A DNA stretch of 64,000 nucleotides from Primula veris (lineage: Eukaryota > Streptophyta > Magnoliopsida > Ericales > Primulaceae). This document shows positions 27,401-39,100 of this stretch, piece after piece. The translations under genes and the position numbers were made by a program. The stretch spans positions 31,565,631 to 31,629,630 of the forward strand of contig OY821749.1 of the NCBI GenBank assembly GCA_963682055.1, in the 5' to 3' direction. Within the stretch, counting starts at the first letter, position 1, and each line of letters starts with the position of its first letter. The notes under the pieces are model-generated. The model saw only the letters and a program-made list of their open reading frames with translations. It searched no databases and was not told the DNA's origin.

Positions 27401-28810
27401 ACCGATAAGTCCATCAATTGAAGCTGCCTCAATGAGTCCAATAACACTCCCTCAGACTGCAGAAATTTTTTCGATAAGAATACTAAAGGCAATGCCTTCA
27501 ATACATAGCAAGTTCAAGAGATGTAACATGATCTCATTAGTTTTCGGTTTTCCTACTAGAAGTTGTGAGCATGCAAAAGTATATGCAGGCACAATCAGTA
27601 TTTAGCAGATTCAAGTGCTTTAACATTTTTTTCTCATACGCGGAGAGAGTCCAAAATGCTTTGGTTGATAGATATATCGGCATTGTTGTGAATAACTCTA
27701 ACGACAACTCATATTCGTGGAGAAGAAAGAAAACTCTCATTAAAACTTTTGGCCGGTATTTAATTTAAAATCTAACAAAGCAATCTTTAAGTAAAACTAA
27801 TTAACCAAAATGATAGTGTTTTAAAAAAAAAAACTTATCTTAAACGTTTTTACAAGAGCTATGCTAAAATCATAACATGCCTAAACTTTTAGTGGCCTAA
27901 CAAGCGGAAAAACGAGTTTTTAAGCCCTTTTTAAAAGTTTTTTATCGAGTTTTTAATCAAGCTTATTTACTGCGAAGGGAACTTTTTTATAACAATGCAA
28001 ATATAAGGTGGATATCCATATTTTATATTTCGCCCTTTTTTTATCAACAGAGGCAGCCATGTATATCACTACCTAATTCATTCAGTTATTTGAGAAACTA
28101 GGTTAACTCATATAGTGGGTAAGAAACACTCAGTTTCACTGAAATGCAATATACACTTCTCATTTTTCTAACTATTTATATATATCTCAATTGGTGTCAT
28201 GATCACCCCTAATTAAGAAGCTAAAAGAAGTTGGTATTAGACTATTAGGTCAAAACTATCTGTGCTTTCTTGTCTACTAAAATAAACATTTGGGCAGTTG
28301 GAGTTGCCCTATATATATTGCATGTCTTTTTAGATTTATATCTTAAGGCATCATGATCCAAGAACAAGTATATGAATTATAAGCTCAAACCTCTTCGTTT
28401 GCGTTTTGGAGGATCTCTTTAAGTCTCAAGACCTCAGCAACAGTTTCATTCTCCCCCTCAAGCTCATCACTTAAATCCTCAGCACTTGGATTACTATCTT
28501 CTTTTCCTTGAACCATCACAAGATCGTCTTGTTTACTTATAATTTCCTTGGTAATATCCTCATGATTAACCCCTTTTTCAAACACATCATCTTCTTTTTC
28601 CAAACAACTGTTACACCACTCATTCGAACCACCAGAATGTTTTGCCACAGTAGACGAAAACAAAACCTCCGCTATTTTGTCCCTTTTTGCCCGGAAATTT
28701 TGAGGATAGTCAGTTGCAGCTACCCTAATAGCATTCTCTATTATGTCAAAAATATCTACCTCCAAGTCTTCAAAGATTTTTCTCCACTGGATTTCTGAAT
28801 TATCAGTCAT
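24454..28810 (-). CDS. MED26: Mediator subunit 26-like / TFIIS N-terminal domain protein (nine exons)
   Basis: Exons on the - strand: 28391-28810, 27388-27456, 27196-27278, 26436-26491, 26225-26349, 26085-26121, 25426-25619, 25075-25156, 24454-24557. All are GT-AG, phases agree, total 1170 nt, 389 residues. Residues ~8-53 hold the plant MED26 opening (DIFDIIENAIRVAATDYPQ). An acidic, Glu-rich stretch follows. The TFIIS N-terminal (LW) domain spans ~141-220: SLRQLQLMDLSVDKL, then HLRKHHSKEISKLSKIL and SWKSMV. Then come PVPPLDDGLLF and GFFDDIDDDG, and a C-terminal basic coiled segment, KLEVTKRKLHEDYQQAK, with IQVMDLCEIPKQ. Mediator 26 links transcription factors and elongation factors to RNA polymerase II in the nucleus. 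The start at 28810 is uncertain: an in-frame ATG at 28882 would add 24 residues but may lie in an intron. Exon 7 could also start 12 nt later. Arabidopsis has this gene type next to SMARCA3-like 1, as here. Confidence 0.88.
27029..27130. mobile_element. Truncated hAT-like terminus in intron 3 of the Mediator-26-like gene
   Basis: CAGTGGCGGACCAGGATTTC followed by a GGGGAGGC-containing stretch is a common terminal sequence of plant hAT-type non-autonomous elements. Only one end is visible, so it is a fragment. It lies wholly inside the intron. Confidence 0.45.
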
Positions 28811-29833
28811 GGTTAAATTTCGAGCCTTTTTTATTTCTTTAGACAGTTTGATAGATATACCAGACCTACACAGAGACAACAAACAGGTTAGTATAGATTA
28901 TAAAGATCAGAACATCGTTGATGACCATCAAGAAACAAAAAATAAGCATAAGATTATCATATAATTACCCAAACAAATATCTATACTCCATTGTTTGGAG
29001 AAATGTTTAAAAAAAAGGGAAGCAAGGCTAAAATTATTTTGAAAAAAAGAATAAAAGCCCTACGCATCAATGAGATTAAAAAAAAAAAAACTTTCCTTTT
29101 AGCTTCTTTGTTGTTTCCAGATAAAACAAATAAACTGAGAGCTGATATCTGAGTGTATATCAGAAATAAAGTAGGTCAATCTCTTTTGTTTTTATTATTA
29201 AAAAAACCATGGAAAGAGAGATAAAAACAATCAGTATTTGAACATGCATGCTTTCTATACCTTGTTTCTCTTACTATGACAAAATGGCGATATGAAATAG
29301 AGAAAGTATACATCTCTATATATATATATATATATGCATGTGTGTAATATAGAAGGAAATAAAATGATAATAATCAGTGTTTTGTACGTGTCACTGACTC
29401 ACTGTTACTAAAATTGAAAATATTCATGTGTCCATGATTAGTACAGTAATGGTGGTTTATTGTGTCACTGCCCATTAATCCAAGTCTATTTACTTACTTA
29501 CTAATTTAACATTCATAAATTCAGATTAAATGAATTTTACTAATGAGTAGTACTAATTGTTATCGAATGATACTGTTGTAATGTTTTTTTCCTAATAAGA
29601 TGGAGTATATTCCTGTCAAATAATTCCGTGCTTATCTAACTTAAATGGAAAAAGAAGTTCACATAAGAAAACTTCAAAAATATAACGAAATGTTCTTTGA
29701 ACATGATTAATGTAAAACCAAATTCAAGGAATGATATATTTTCTTACCAAAATGGCACTAATTAGAGACAATGTACAAATTTTCCCTGGTGCCTCTTGAG
29801 TCGTCATCACTTGAGCAATTGGATTGTTATTGA

Positions 29834-30426
29834 CAGTGGCGCGGAATCATGATTCAATTCTTAGGGGACCGTTAATTTTCTTTTGTTAGTACAATAACAA
29901 TAAACGGTATAAAAAAACCAAAAAAACATGGAGTTTAAAATTTAGATGATTTGTCCATTGATTTAAATTTTTTTTTTGTTAGTATAATAATAATAAATGA
30001 TATAAAAAAAATAAAAAAACCTGAAGCTTATAACTTAGCTGACTTGTCAATTGATCTAAAATTTTCAAACGATACAAAAAAATTGAGTACAAATACGAAT
30101 TTATTAATTTAAACTTTGCTGGAAAATGACTATGAAACTATACAAAAATATTTATTTATAAAACCATGTAATAATACCTTAAAGATGTAATTAATTAATG
30201 AAAAATTCAAATAGTAAGCTAATGTTAATTAAATGAAGAGTAAAAAATAGTTACAAGATTCGGACTAGTGACCTTGTAACACAAAAAGTTTATGTTTACC
30301 ATTTGAATCAAGTCATTATTTTTTCATTTGGGACTATTAATATATAAAACTTTAAATATCCGAATTTTTCTATATAAAAAAAAATATTTTTAAATTTTTT
30401 AGAGCGGCACCCGCTTGCCACCCCTG
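29834..30426. mobile_element. Non-autonomous hAT-like element
   Basis: The left end CAGTGGCGCGGAATCATGAT and the right end GCGGCACCCGCTTGCCACCC plus CTG form the short inverted ends (CAG.GG.G) of a hAT element with its typical CACCCCTG finish. The flanks GTTATTGA and TTTATTAC agree at five of eight positions and may be a decayed 8-bp target duplication. Inside, a ~90-bp segment starting TTTTGTTAGTA.AATAA is present twice in tandem (about 29882 and 29975). No coding capacity. Confidence 0.6.
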
Positions 30427-30904
30427 TTTATTACTCACACTAAAACCTACTACGTAAATAGATATTGTGTTATATCCCCTTTGTCGTTTCACAGCGTTGA
30501 ACATTTATGAGATAGCGTTGATTTTTAGTGATTAAGAAAATATAGCACACATGCATACACAATCTCGATTTAGCATAAATCATATATATGAAGATGATCT
30601 ACATTTTTCGAATTGGTTTACAAAATCGACTGCGTTAAGTTTCAATCAAGCCATATGATTGGTTAGTGCCATGATCGCATTGTTTCGAACCATTTCATTT
30701 ATTTCAATCAGTCGAACTTGACTTGAGCATGGATTTGAATTTCTTGACCTAAAGCTACATGTTTCAGAGTGTACAAGTGCATGGTTTTAGGTTCAATCTG
30801 AGAGAGGTGATTAATGTTGCTGACTCAAGTCCAAACATAATGTTAAACTTCAATGTACATTATAATAAATCATTTTGCATTTTTTTTTTTGGGAAATCAA
30901 TCTT

Positions 30905-30988
30905 ATATTAACCAAGCAAACCAAACAAGACTTAACAGAATAAGTGATATCATGAAAAAAAATAATGTTTGGTTTGCTTGGTTAATAT
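30905..30988. repeat. Perfect 23-bp inverted repeat (hairpin)
   Basis: The 23 bases at 30905-30927 are the exact reverse complement of 30966-30988, with 38 bases between. The arm contains AACCAAGCAAACCAAACA. It is adjacent to a poly-T run. It could be a tiny foldback element. Confidence 0.75.
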
Positions 30989-31185
30989 ATTAGGAAAAAC
31001 TATAGTTGAGAATTCACACTTAAAGATTAAGGTTGTTTAGGTCCTCAAAATGCTTGTCACGCAGAAAACAAGTGACTCACACTACAGTTTCATCTAACCA
31101 TTATGTTTTAAAAGATAACCTAAAGAATACCTTCTCAAATTTACTGAAACAAAAAGTTCATTTAACATTATAAATTTTTTTTAGT

Positions 31186-31298
31186 TATGTTGGTAAAGTG
31201 TTCGTGGTTAAATTTTAACAACAGTTTAGCAACAAATAGCAACATAATTTGTTGTCAAACTGTTACTAAAATTTAACCACGTTCACTTTACCAACATA
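31186..31298. mobile_element. Foldback MITE, 113 bp, almost a full palindrome
   Basis: TATGTTGGTAAAGTG at the left end is the complement of CACTTTACCAACATA at the right end, and pairing continues through GTGGTTAAATTTTA and CAACAGTTT.. almost to the centre. The whole element could fold into one long hairpin of about 50 pairs. No coding capacity. Confidence 0.75.
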
Positions 31299-32426
31299 AT
31301 CGAAAAAGTAGCCGTGATGATATATTTAATTTTTGAGGATAATGTTCGAAATATACCATATTTTAGTGTTTTAGAAAGCGAAAATACAACTAAAGCGTTA
31401 TTATAAAGCTATGCTAAAAGTTTAAGTTTGCGTAAACGAGTGGGAAACGAGCTTTTTATACTTTTTTTTAGGCTTTGCATCAAGCTCCGATCGAGCTTTT
31501 TTCATTTGAAGCGAGTTTTTCTTTAAAAACAATGCCATATTTACAATTAATTCCGCAAAAGTCAGACCACGGTGTCATCATGACTCCCGCTATATATTCC
31601 GCTCGTTTAACATGCTACCAAGATACTAACATTTACTAATTTTTATCGAAGCAAACCTATTATTTGTTGACTATAAACTTAAAAGCACATACTTTGCCTT
31701 TTTTATTTAGACCAGAACTCTGATCAAGAGTCAAAAACAAGAGTAGAAGAAAAGTGGAAAACAATGTAATAATTAATACAGTCATTAAGAAAGTTAAATG
31801 AAATATTAATTCCAATTCCAAATTGCTAAAAGAGGAAGCAGTATACTGCATAGAGTTTAAATTACAAAATTAAACCATTACCAAAAAACACCAACATGAT
31901 ATTAATTGTTTTCCATTCTTTGAAATCTTCAAAAACATATGTTCTTCTCATCCAAATTTATAAAAGGAAGCTTCATTTAATGCACTTTATTAAATTAATG
32001 GTATAACTTGCAACTAATAGGCTTTCTATAACAACAAGTATATGAACTAAATTCACACAAATAAAATCTCCAAAGTTTTCCTTTTGGTGGCTTAATCTTT
32101 ATTTCTTTTTAAAGTTTCTTATTCTTATAAAAGATTAAACACTCTGGTCCTACCTTTCAAACATTACTACATATATAACCCTCGAATAAAATTTATGGAT
32201 AACAGTCGAATATAATGTAGGAAAAATCAAACGTTTGCAACTTATAAGGAAACTAACCTCTAGAATGAATGAATAAATGTATGAAATCGAGATTAATCGC
32301 CTTTCATTTTCTCGATTACGGAGTATCATGCTTCACTCATTATAATTGGATAAGCTAAAGTGATGTTATAATGATTAAATAATAGTATAAACTCACTTGA
32401 AAAAAACATAATATAAACTTTTTCAG

Positions 32427-32552
32427 CAATGCGGGTTACCAAAGTGGTTAGGCCTTAGTATACCCGAAAGTGACCAGGATTCGATCCCTCCTAAATGCAA
32501 TGTGAACCTCCAATGTGAGGGGGTGATTTTTATTAAAATAAAAATAAAAAGC
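32427..32552 (+). mobile_element. tRNA-derived SINE
   Basis: The 5' part resembles a tRNA gene: a box A-like TTACCAAAGTGGTTAGGC at about 32435 and a box B-like GGATTCGATCC near 32479. It does not fold into a complete tRNA and it is followed by GGGGGTGATTTTTATT and an A-rich tail, the layout of plant tRNA-derived SINEs. No target duplication was identified with confidence. Confidence 0.65.
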
Positions 32553-33147
32553 CTCTGACAATATATGTTTTCCAGTTGGATTTGAAGATAGTTTAACATA
32601 CTACAGAACAAGCAATGTCTCAAATTTATAAATAATAAAAGCATCTTGTCAACGGGTATCTGGTAAATAAGTTTGTACATAAAAATAGATCTGATAATAA
32701 CTTGAAAAGAAACTACTGCGACATGAAATTCAATTCATGTTATGATAAAAATGGACGCCAAACAGAAACTTTTTCTCCCTGCAGATTAAAAAAGCCAACC
32801 AAAAACTAAATATACGGCACTTATACATACTCCAAAAGGGTAGATAAAAGTATCATAATCTTCTGAACATTTTTTTCATTTCAATAAACATATCCGATAA
32901 ACAACCACAATAAAATTCCAACGGTTGGCGACTGCTCCGAAAACCCTGAAAGTGGTTTCACCCTAACATTGGATCGAGGTAGTCTCCCCGAAGCCTTGAT
33001 TGAAAATACAAAAAAAGGCAGAGTTTTCTAATATACTCAAGAGTGTGCACACAAACCAAAAAGACTTGCCAAAATTTCCCACCAAGCCAAAATACACACA
33101 CACACACACGATCATGTATCTTAAACTTGCATATACAAAAGAGAGGC

Positions 33148-36100
33148 TCATAAGGACATAAGGGTCCTCAGATCATTTACATTAACCTCCCTCTTATCCT
33201 TTTGTCCCCTTTTAACAAAGGCCTCTTTAGCAAGCATTTTCTTCTTCTCTTGCAACTCTAATATCCTCTCTTCGATACTATCCTTTGCTATCATCCTTAT
33301 GATCTTCACGTCCATTTTTTGACCGATCCGATGGACACGATCCATTGCTTGCTCCTCCACAGCCGGATTCCACCACGGTTCTAATAGATACACCCTACAC
33401 GCACACGTAAGGTTTATACCTGCCCCAGAAGCCTTCAAACTCGCCAACAAAATCGTGGGTGCACCTGGGCTTGAATCCCCAAATTCTTCTATAACTCGAG
33501 ACCTTCTCCTGGAAAAATCATTTACCGAACAAAAATTGTTGATAAAGCAATTATAAAAAGAACAAGAGTTTTCATGTTTTTCAAATACAAAATCAAAAGT
33601 TAGGACTGATGAATTGAAAGTTGAAGCAGCCTTATGCGTTTGAAGTATTTAAGCTCGTACTTGTTTTGTTTTTTGCTTCAAAGCTGGACTTTATTCGGGT
33701 TGATTGTTTAAAAGCTAATCTTTTTATGGTTTTGTGCCCTGAAAGGCTAGAAACTTTAGGCTACATAAACCTAACTTCTTTTAAGGTACAAAAAGACCAG
33801 TTTATATGCTTAAAAACTGCACACTTGGTCACAAAAAATTGCTTTTGCCCGGAACAAAGTGTCGCAAAAAATCCACTAAACCTGGAGAAAAATCTCAATA
33901 TAAAGTCATAATCTGAACAATGAAGAGTGAAGACATGACTACAACTATACACAAAAAGTGGTCTGAGAAAAAATTGTCTAAGAAAGCAAAAGCCTTCTAT
34001 TATGGGTTGTTTCATAAGGTACTAGTTAAAGGAAAATGTCTGAACCGAGGAAAATAAGCCAAAATATAGTAGCAATAGAAAATTGTTTTATACTACCTAG
34101 CATTCATCGACCCGTCGAGGCGTAGAATATTAAAACCAGCCGCTTTTAAGGGATCTTCGAGTAAAAGAAGCATATTTCGAAATTGAGAGAAAACGACGGA
34201 TTTTATACTCGGATTTTGATCTCGTTCGGAAATTAGAAGTTTTAGTAAGGTTGATACTTTCGAAGATGAGGTCGAAATTGAGGGTTGTGAATTTTCACCA
34301 GGTGGGGAGGAGAAAAGGTCGGATTCGGATAACTCGTGACGACATAAGGGGCAAAGTTTTTTGGTTTTTCTAATGGTTTTTAATATGCATTGTCGGCAAA
34401 AAATATGAGCGCACAATGTGATGACTATATCCGTTGGTGGAGAGATACATATCGGGCAGTCTAGGTCTTCTCCGTCTTGGAGCTGTGAAACCATTTTCTT
34501 TAGCAATTCCGGGTTGTTCGATACATCTGACAAAAACATAAAGAACTTATATGTAAAACGCAAATATAAATCATATATTTTTAAGGTAAACCCAAATACT
34601 CTCTATGAAGCAATGAATTTAGATACTGCTAATTCTAGCTGTAAAAAGATTGGCTTCGATTGTTCTTCATAAAGTAGGATGCGACTATAAGTCTGCAAAG
34701 AAAAATGTCAAAACAAAGTAAATAGTGAAACCATTTTCCTAACAGAGACGGTTAATAGCTAAATTTGGGAAAAGACCAATTTCCAAATTTTCATTCGTAA
34801 CTGGTTTATAATTTACACATTTGAAAATAAGGGGTCAAACTTAACACACAAGTTTACATAAACATGCCAAAATCTTACACATGCTGGTCACCAAATAACC
34901 AGAAAAGCTAAAAGTCACAAAAAAATTACAAACTTGTAGAAATGTCAAATAGGAAGTCATAAACCAACATGAGAGACATCCCTACAACCACACATAAGAC
35001 TATAAGAGTATGTGCAGAGGTTTCAAAAAACTTTCACAAAAATAATATCTTTCAAAAAACTTTCGTTAAAATTGTTCAGAGAAAAGGTATAGGTATATTG
35101 CAACCCACTGTAACATTATTCCCTTAGTTCGCAAACTCGGAATGCTGCTGGCTCCGCTGCACACAAGAACTGGCATGCCCGTATTTGAAATAAAGGGAAA
35201 AAATAAGATTAACTCTAAACTTGATCTCGAGGTTGCTTCCTAAGGTAGAAGCTACTTTAAAAACAGCATCCAAGCATACGAAAAACACAAGTAAAAGAAT
35301 GAGTTTAAAATAAAATAAAATACCTTCTAGATTGTTGGAAACAAACAACGATCGAAGATCCGAAGGGCAGAGTGCCACGTTAGTACAAATTTGGCGAAGG
35401 CGCAATATAATGCTAAGCACGGTTGTGTACTTGTTAGTTACACTACCATCCTCTATATAACTCTGCACCACACCCTTTGCCTCGCTTTCCATTCGATCAT
35501 AAAGCTCTCTTTCTTCATTAGAGAGTTCAATCAAACAGGTCTCTATGGTCTTAGGTGGCAGACCAATTAAAGCCTTATCTTTTGTTCTCCTCAAGGAAAT
35601 TGTAGACATCAAAACCTAGTGTTTGGATAAACATAAAAACAAAATAAAAGATGATAGACCTATTAACATAATCAAAACGAGGAAACAACTAAGCACGATA
35701 CACGAGAACAGATAAAGTATATAATTAGTAAAACGGAACTGACAAAGACTAATCTTTTTTAGTGTTAAAAACGCAAAAGGTTGACCAATTGTAAGGAAAT
35801 CTAAGTTGAAAGAAATCGAAGATATGTAATAACAAGAGAGAAGAAAACCAAAGAGGAAAAGAGAAAACCAAACAACCTAAAACCTAAAGCAAACTGACAA
35901 ATTACTCCAATTTTTTTATAAAGTTCACAGATTTAATTCAATGTCAGTTTATTCGAGGGATCAAAGTGATCATTTAACTGTATTCATGCTTCATTTACTG
36001 GAAGAATTATGAAATTCATGCTCCAACAAATAGTTTATGGCTTGTCAGAAAAGATAAAATCATTTATGGAGTATACTCACCTGCAGCCGCATTAGTCCTT

Positions 36101-39100
36101 TGGAGTCGCCCTGAGCAAGAGGCCTCTGAACTAAACTACTCCAATAACTCTTAATCGAAAACGGCTCGAACCTCAAAAACGCCATGAGAGAGAACAAATC
36201 CAACGAGCTATTCTGTATAGGCGTACCCGTTACTACCCATCTCCGTTTAGCCCTAAGATTCGTAACCGCCCGGCTCTGTTGAGCTTTGGCATTCTTAATC
36301 ACATGTGCCTCGTCTAAAATAACTCTCCACCACTCTATCTCTTTCATAGGTGAATCTGCCCAGTCCTCTTCGCTCGATAGAGTGCTATACGTAGTTAAAA
36401 CCATATCATATTTACGCAACTCATCAACATCTCCAGTACGTTCCCCGTAATACATATATACCTTTAATTTCCCCTTATTTGTGTGCTCACTTAATTGTGT
36501 TACCCATGACGAAAAAACGGATGGTGGGCACACTATCAAAGTCACTTTTTTACCACAAGGAACAGATTTGTTGGTATCTTCGATTTTTTGTTTTTTGGCA
36601 GCCCTTTTACTAGTTTTTCCCCTCTTAGCCTTCTTACCACTTGTAGCGACTGAATTTTCATCAATGTTATAATTATCCTCATTCACAAGTGTATCAAAAT
36701 CGGTGCATTTATCGAATGCGATTAAAGAGAGCAATGTGAGGGTTTTTCCCAATCCCATATCGTCTGCAAAGATGCCACCTCTTAGAGGCTCGGGACGAGT
36801 ATCAGTTTGGTAATTTGTAAGCACATTAACAAAGCCGCCTTCTTTTTCCTCCCAAAAGGGAGGTAAATCGTTAGAATTTTCTCTATGAACTAACCATCCT
36901 AAGCCTTCTTTTTGGTGTGCGAAGAGCTCGGATTTGATGATATCTTTTGGAGGGTCAAGAGGTTTGATAGCAGTTTTTTTACTTGCATTTTTGTCGACTA
37001 ATTTGAATATCTCGTCCACACTTCTTTCACCTTTGGCCTTCTTTTGCTTCACCACATTCGCCTCGGAAAGAGTAAATGAAGCATCTTCACTTGAAATCAA
37101 CTGCAATCCACCTAGTTACAAAATCAAAGGATAATTAGACATCATCTCAGTAAAAAAAAATTTACATTAAAAAGAGATTTAGTCTGATACCCACCTCAAT
37201 AACTAAGGAACACTTAATTTGGCATTATATATTAGAAAAAGTCATCGAGAGCCAAGACCTAGTGTGCAACGAGACATGTTGTATATACTAGGATAATAAG
37301 AATTGATCTTTCTGATTAAAAAACTAAGCAAAAGGAACGATATAAACCACAGAAATAACAACTTTACTTATATACGACTCGAAATCACATAACAAATCAT
37401 TTCATTACAAATAGTGAGAACTTACTGCACACCATAATTGTAACAATGCATGAATATTAATTGTTCTGATAATTACCCAGCATGAAACAAAAATAAGTAC
37501 AACCAGCCAAGAGACTAGATTTTAATCCAGAACCTACACCAAGACCAAGTAATTGTAATTTCCACACTACAATTTAAGCACTGTGAAAAGAAAACCCAAG
37601 TTTGTGACCAGACTGTATGCACAAGATTTGATTAAATTAAAAACAGTAAAATAATCTGCTAAGCAATATCGATAAATTGGAGTATATATTTTTTGGCTTG
37701 TTTCGCAAACACAGATAAAGAAAAAAGTATTTCTTCTACTTCTACTTTTGCTTATCAGATATCGATTCATACTCTTCTGAAAAAGTTACACTGTATTTTT
37801 CAACAATTTTACAATACTATCAACTGTATTTCAGTACTTCAGATAAAAGAATTTAAAGAGTTCTCATTTCAACGGAATGCACCTATTAAAGTCTCTTACA
37901 CGAATGGCTGGCCAGATCTAACAAAGACTTGATCACGAGCCGATTTCCAAATACTAATCAACCTAAGGGCGCAAACAAAGAATAACCATCTCTATATAAT
38001 CCAATTGAATTCCTTCGAGTTACCAGGGGGAAAAAAACCCTGAACCAAACACCAAGTTCTCAACTGGAGATTGATCAAAATTTGGTTCAAGTTTTATTTT
38101 AAATTTCTAGATACCCTGTCTCATACATTTCTTAATGAAGTATAATTTTCACTACTTTAAACAGCCATCTTACGAATTTTCATTAAAACTTAATGTATAC
38201 TATAAAAAAAATCCACTTCTGGCAAATGCACTATCCACCCATACGTTTACCGCTAAAGTATACATTTTTTTTCAGATATCCTGATTCATGTATTTTTCAA
38301 CCAACAAGAAAAATACTTCTCACTGCCTTACACACCTATCTAACTAATACTCAGTTACTGATAAGCACGTATAAGTTATACCGTTTGTTTTCAATTGCTA
38401 GCAAATTCACCAATAGTATTTATAATACTACTTAAAATTAACGTTTTCAATCCACAACCCACTAACCCAATATATGGTAAAAGAGGCATAATCGATTATG
38501 CTAATTTCCAAGCTTGAATCACAAAATAAAACAAAAACAAACACAATTAGCTAAAAAATATAGCTTAGATCAAAACTCAAAAAGACGCATCAAGAAATGG
38601 AATGTCTGACAATTTCGAAAGCCTAAGGCCTAACGAAAACATGATACTTTTTTCTTCACTCAAAACACAAAACAGAAGTAGCTAATACTTAATCAGAAAT
38701 AAAATATTTTCCTAGACACGATAAAACTCTGCATGCCCTTTCTGGCAAATGCATCAATAAAACTTGTATTCTAGCTAAAATTTATATATTAGGTCTACAA
38801 GCAAGGAGCCTAATAAAGGGAAGAAGGCATAAATTTCATCTAGTCTGACAATTTTCCAGCATGATTAACAAAGAAAAATAATAGATCAATCACAGTCAGC
38901 TAAAAAGAACATATCTTTCCGCTGAAACTCAAAAACCGACCTCTAGAAACGGAACTTCTGATAATTTCAAAACCGTCAAGCCCCATAAAAACGTGAACCA
39001 GAACCGATATCCAAAACCCACGCCACGGCCTGTCCAATATGTCCCACTTGAGCCCCTCTAGTATTCAGGACCTTGGTCATGTTTGGGTCAAAAGGGTTCA

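Larger units (their letters stand above)
28811..33147. other. Intergenic region rich in small transposon remnants
   Basis: No gene is supported between the Mediator-26-like gene and the 3' end of the helicase gene. The first few hundred bases probably hold the leader and promoter of the former, and the last few hundred the 3' UTR of the latter. Between them are a hAT-like element, two hairpins and a SINE, listed separately. A short AT run (29319-29334) is a microsatellite. Confidence 0.5.

Noticed and set aside
32431..32500. Possible tRNA gene
   Set aside because: Box A- and box B-like sequences are present, but no full cloverleaf forms and an A-rich tail follows, so it is better read as a SINE.
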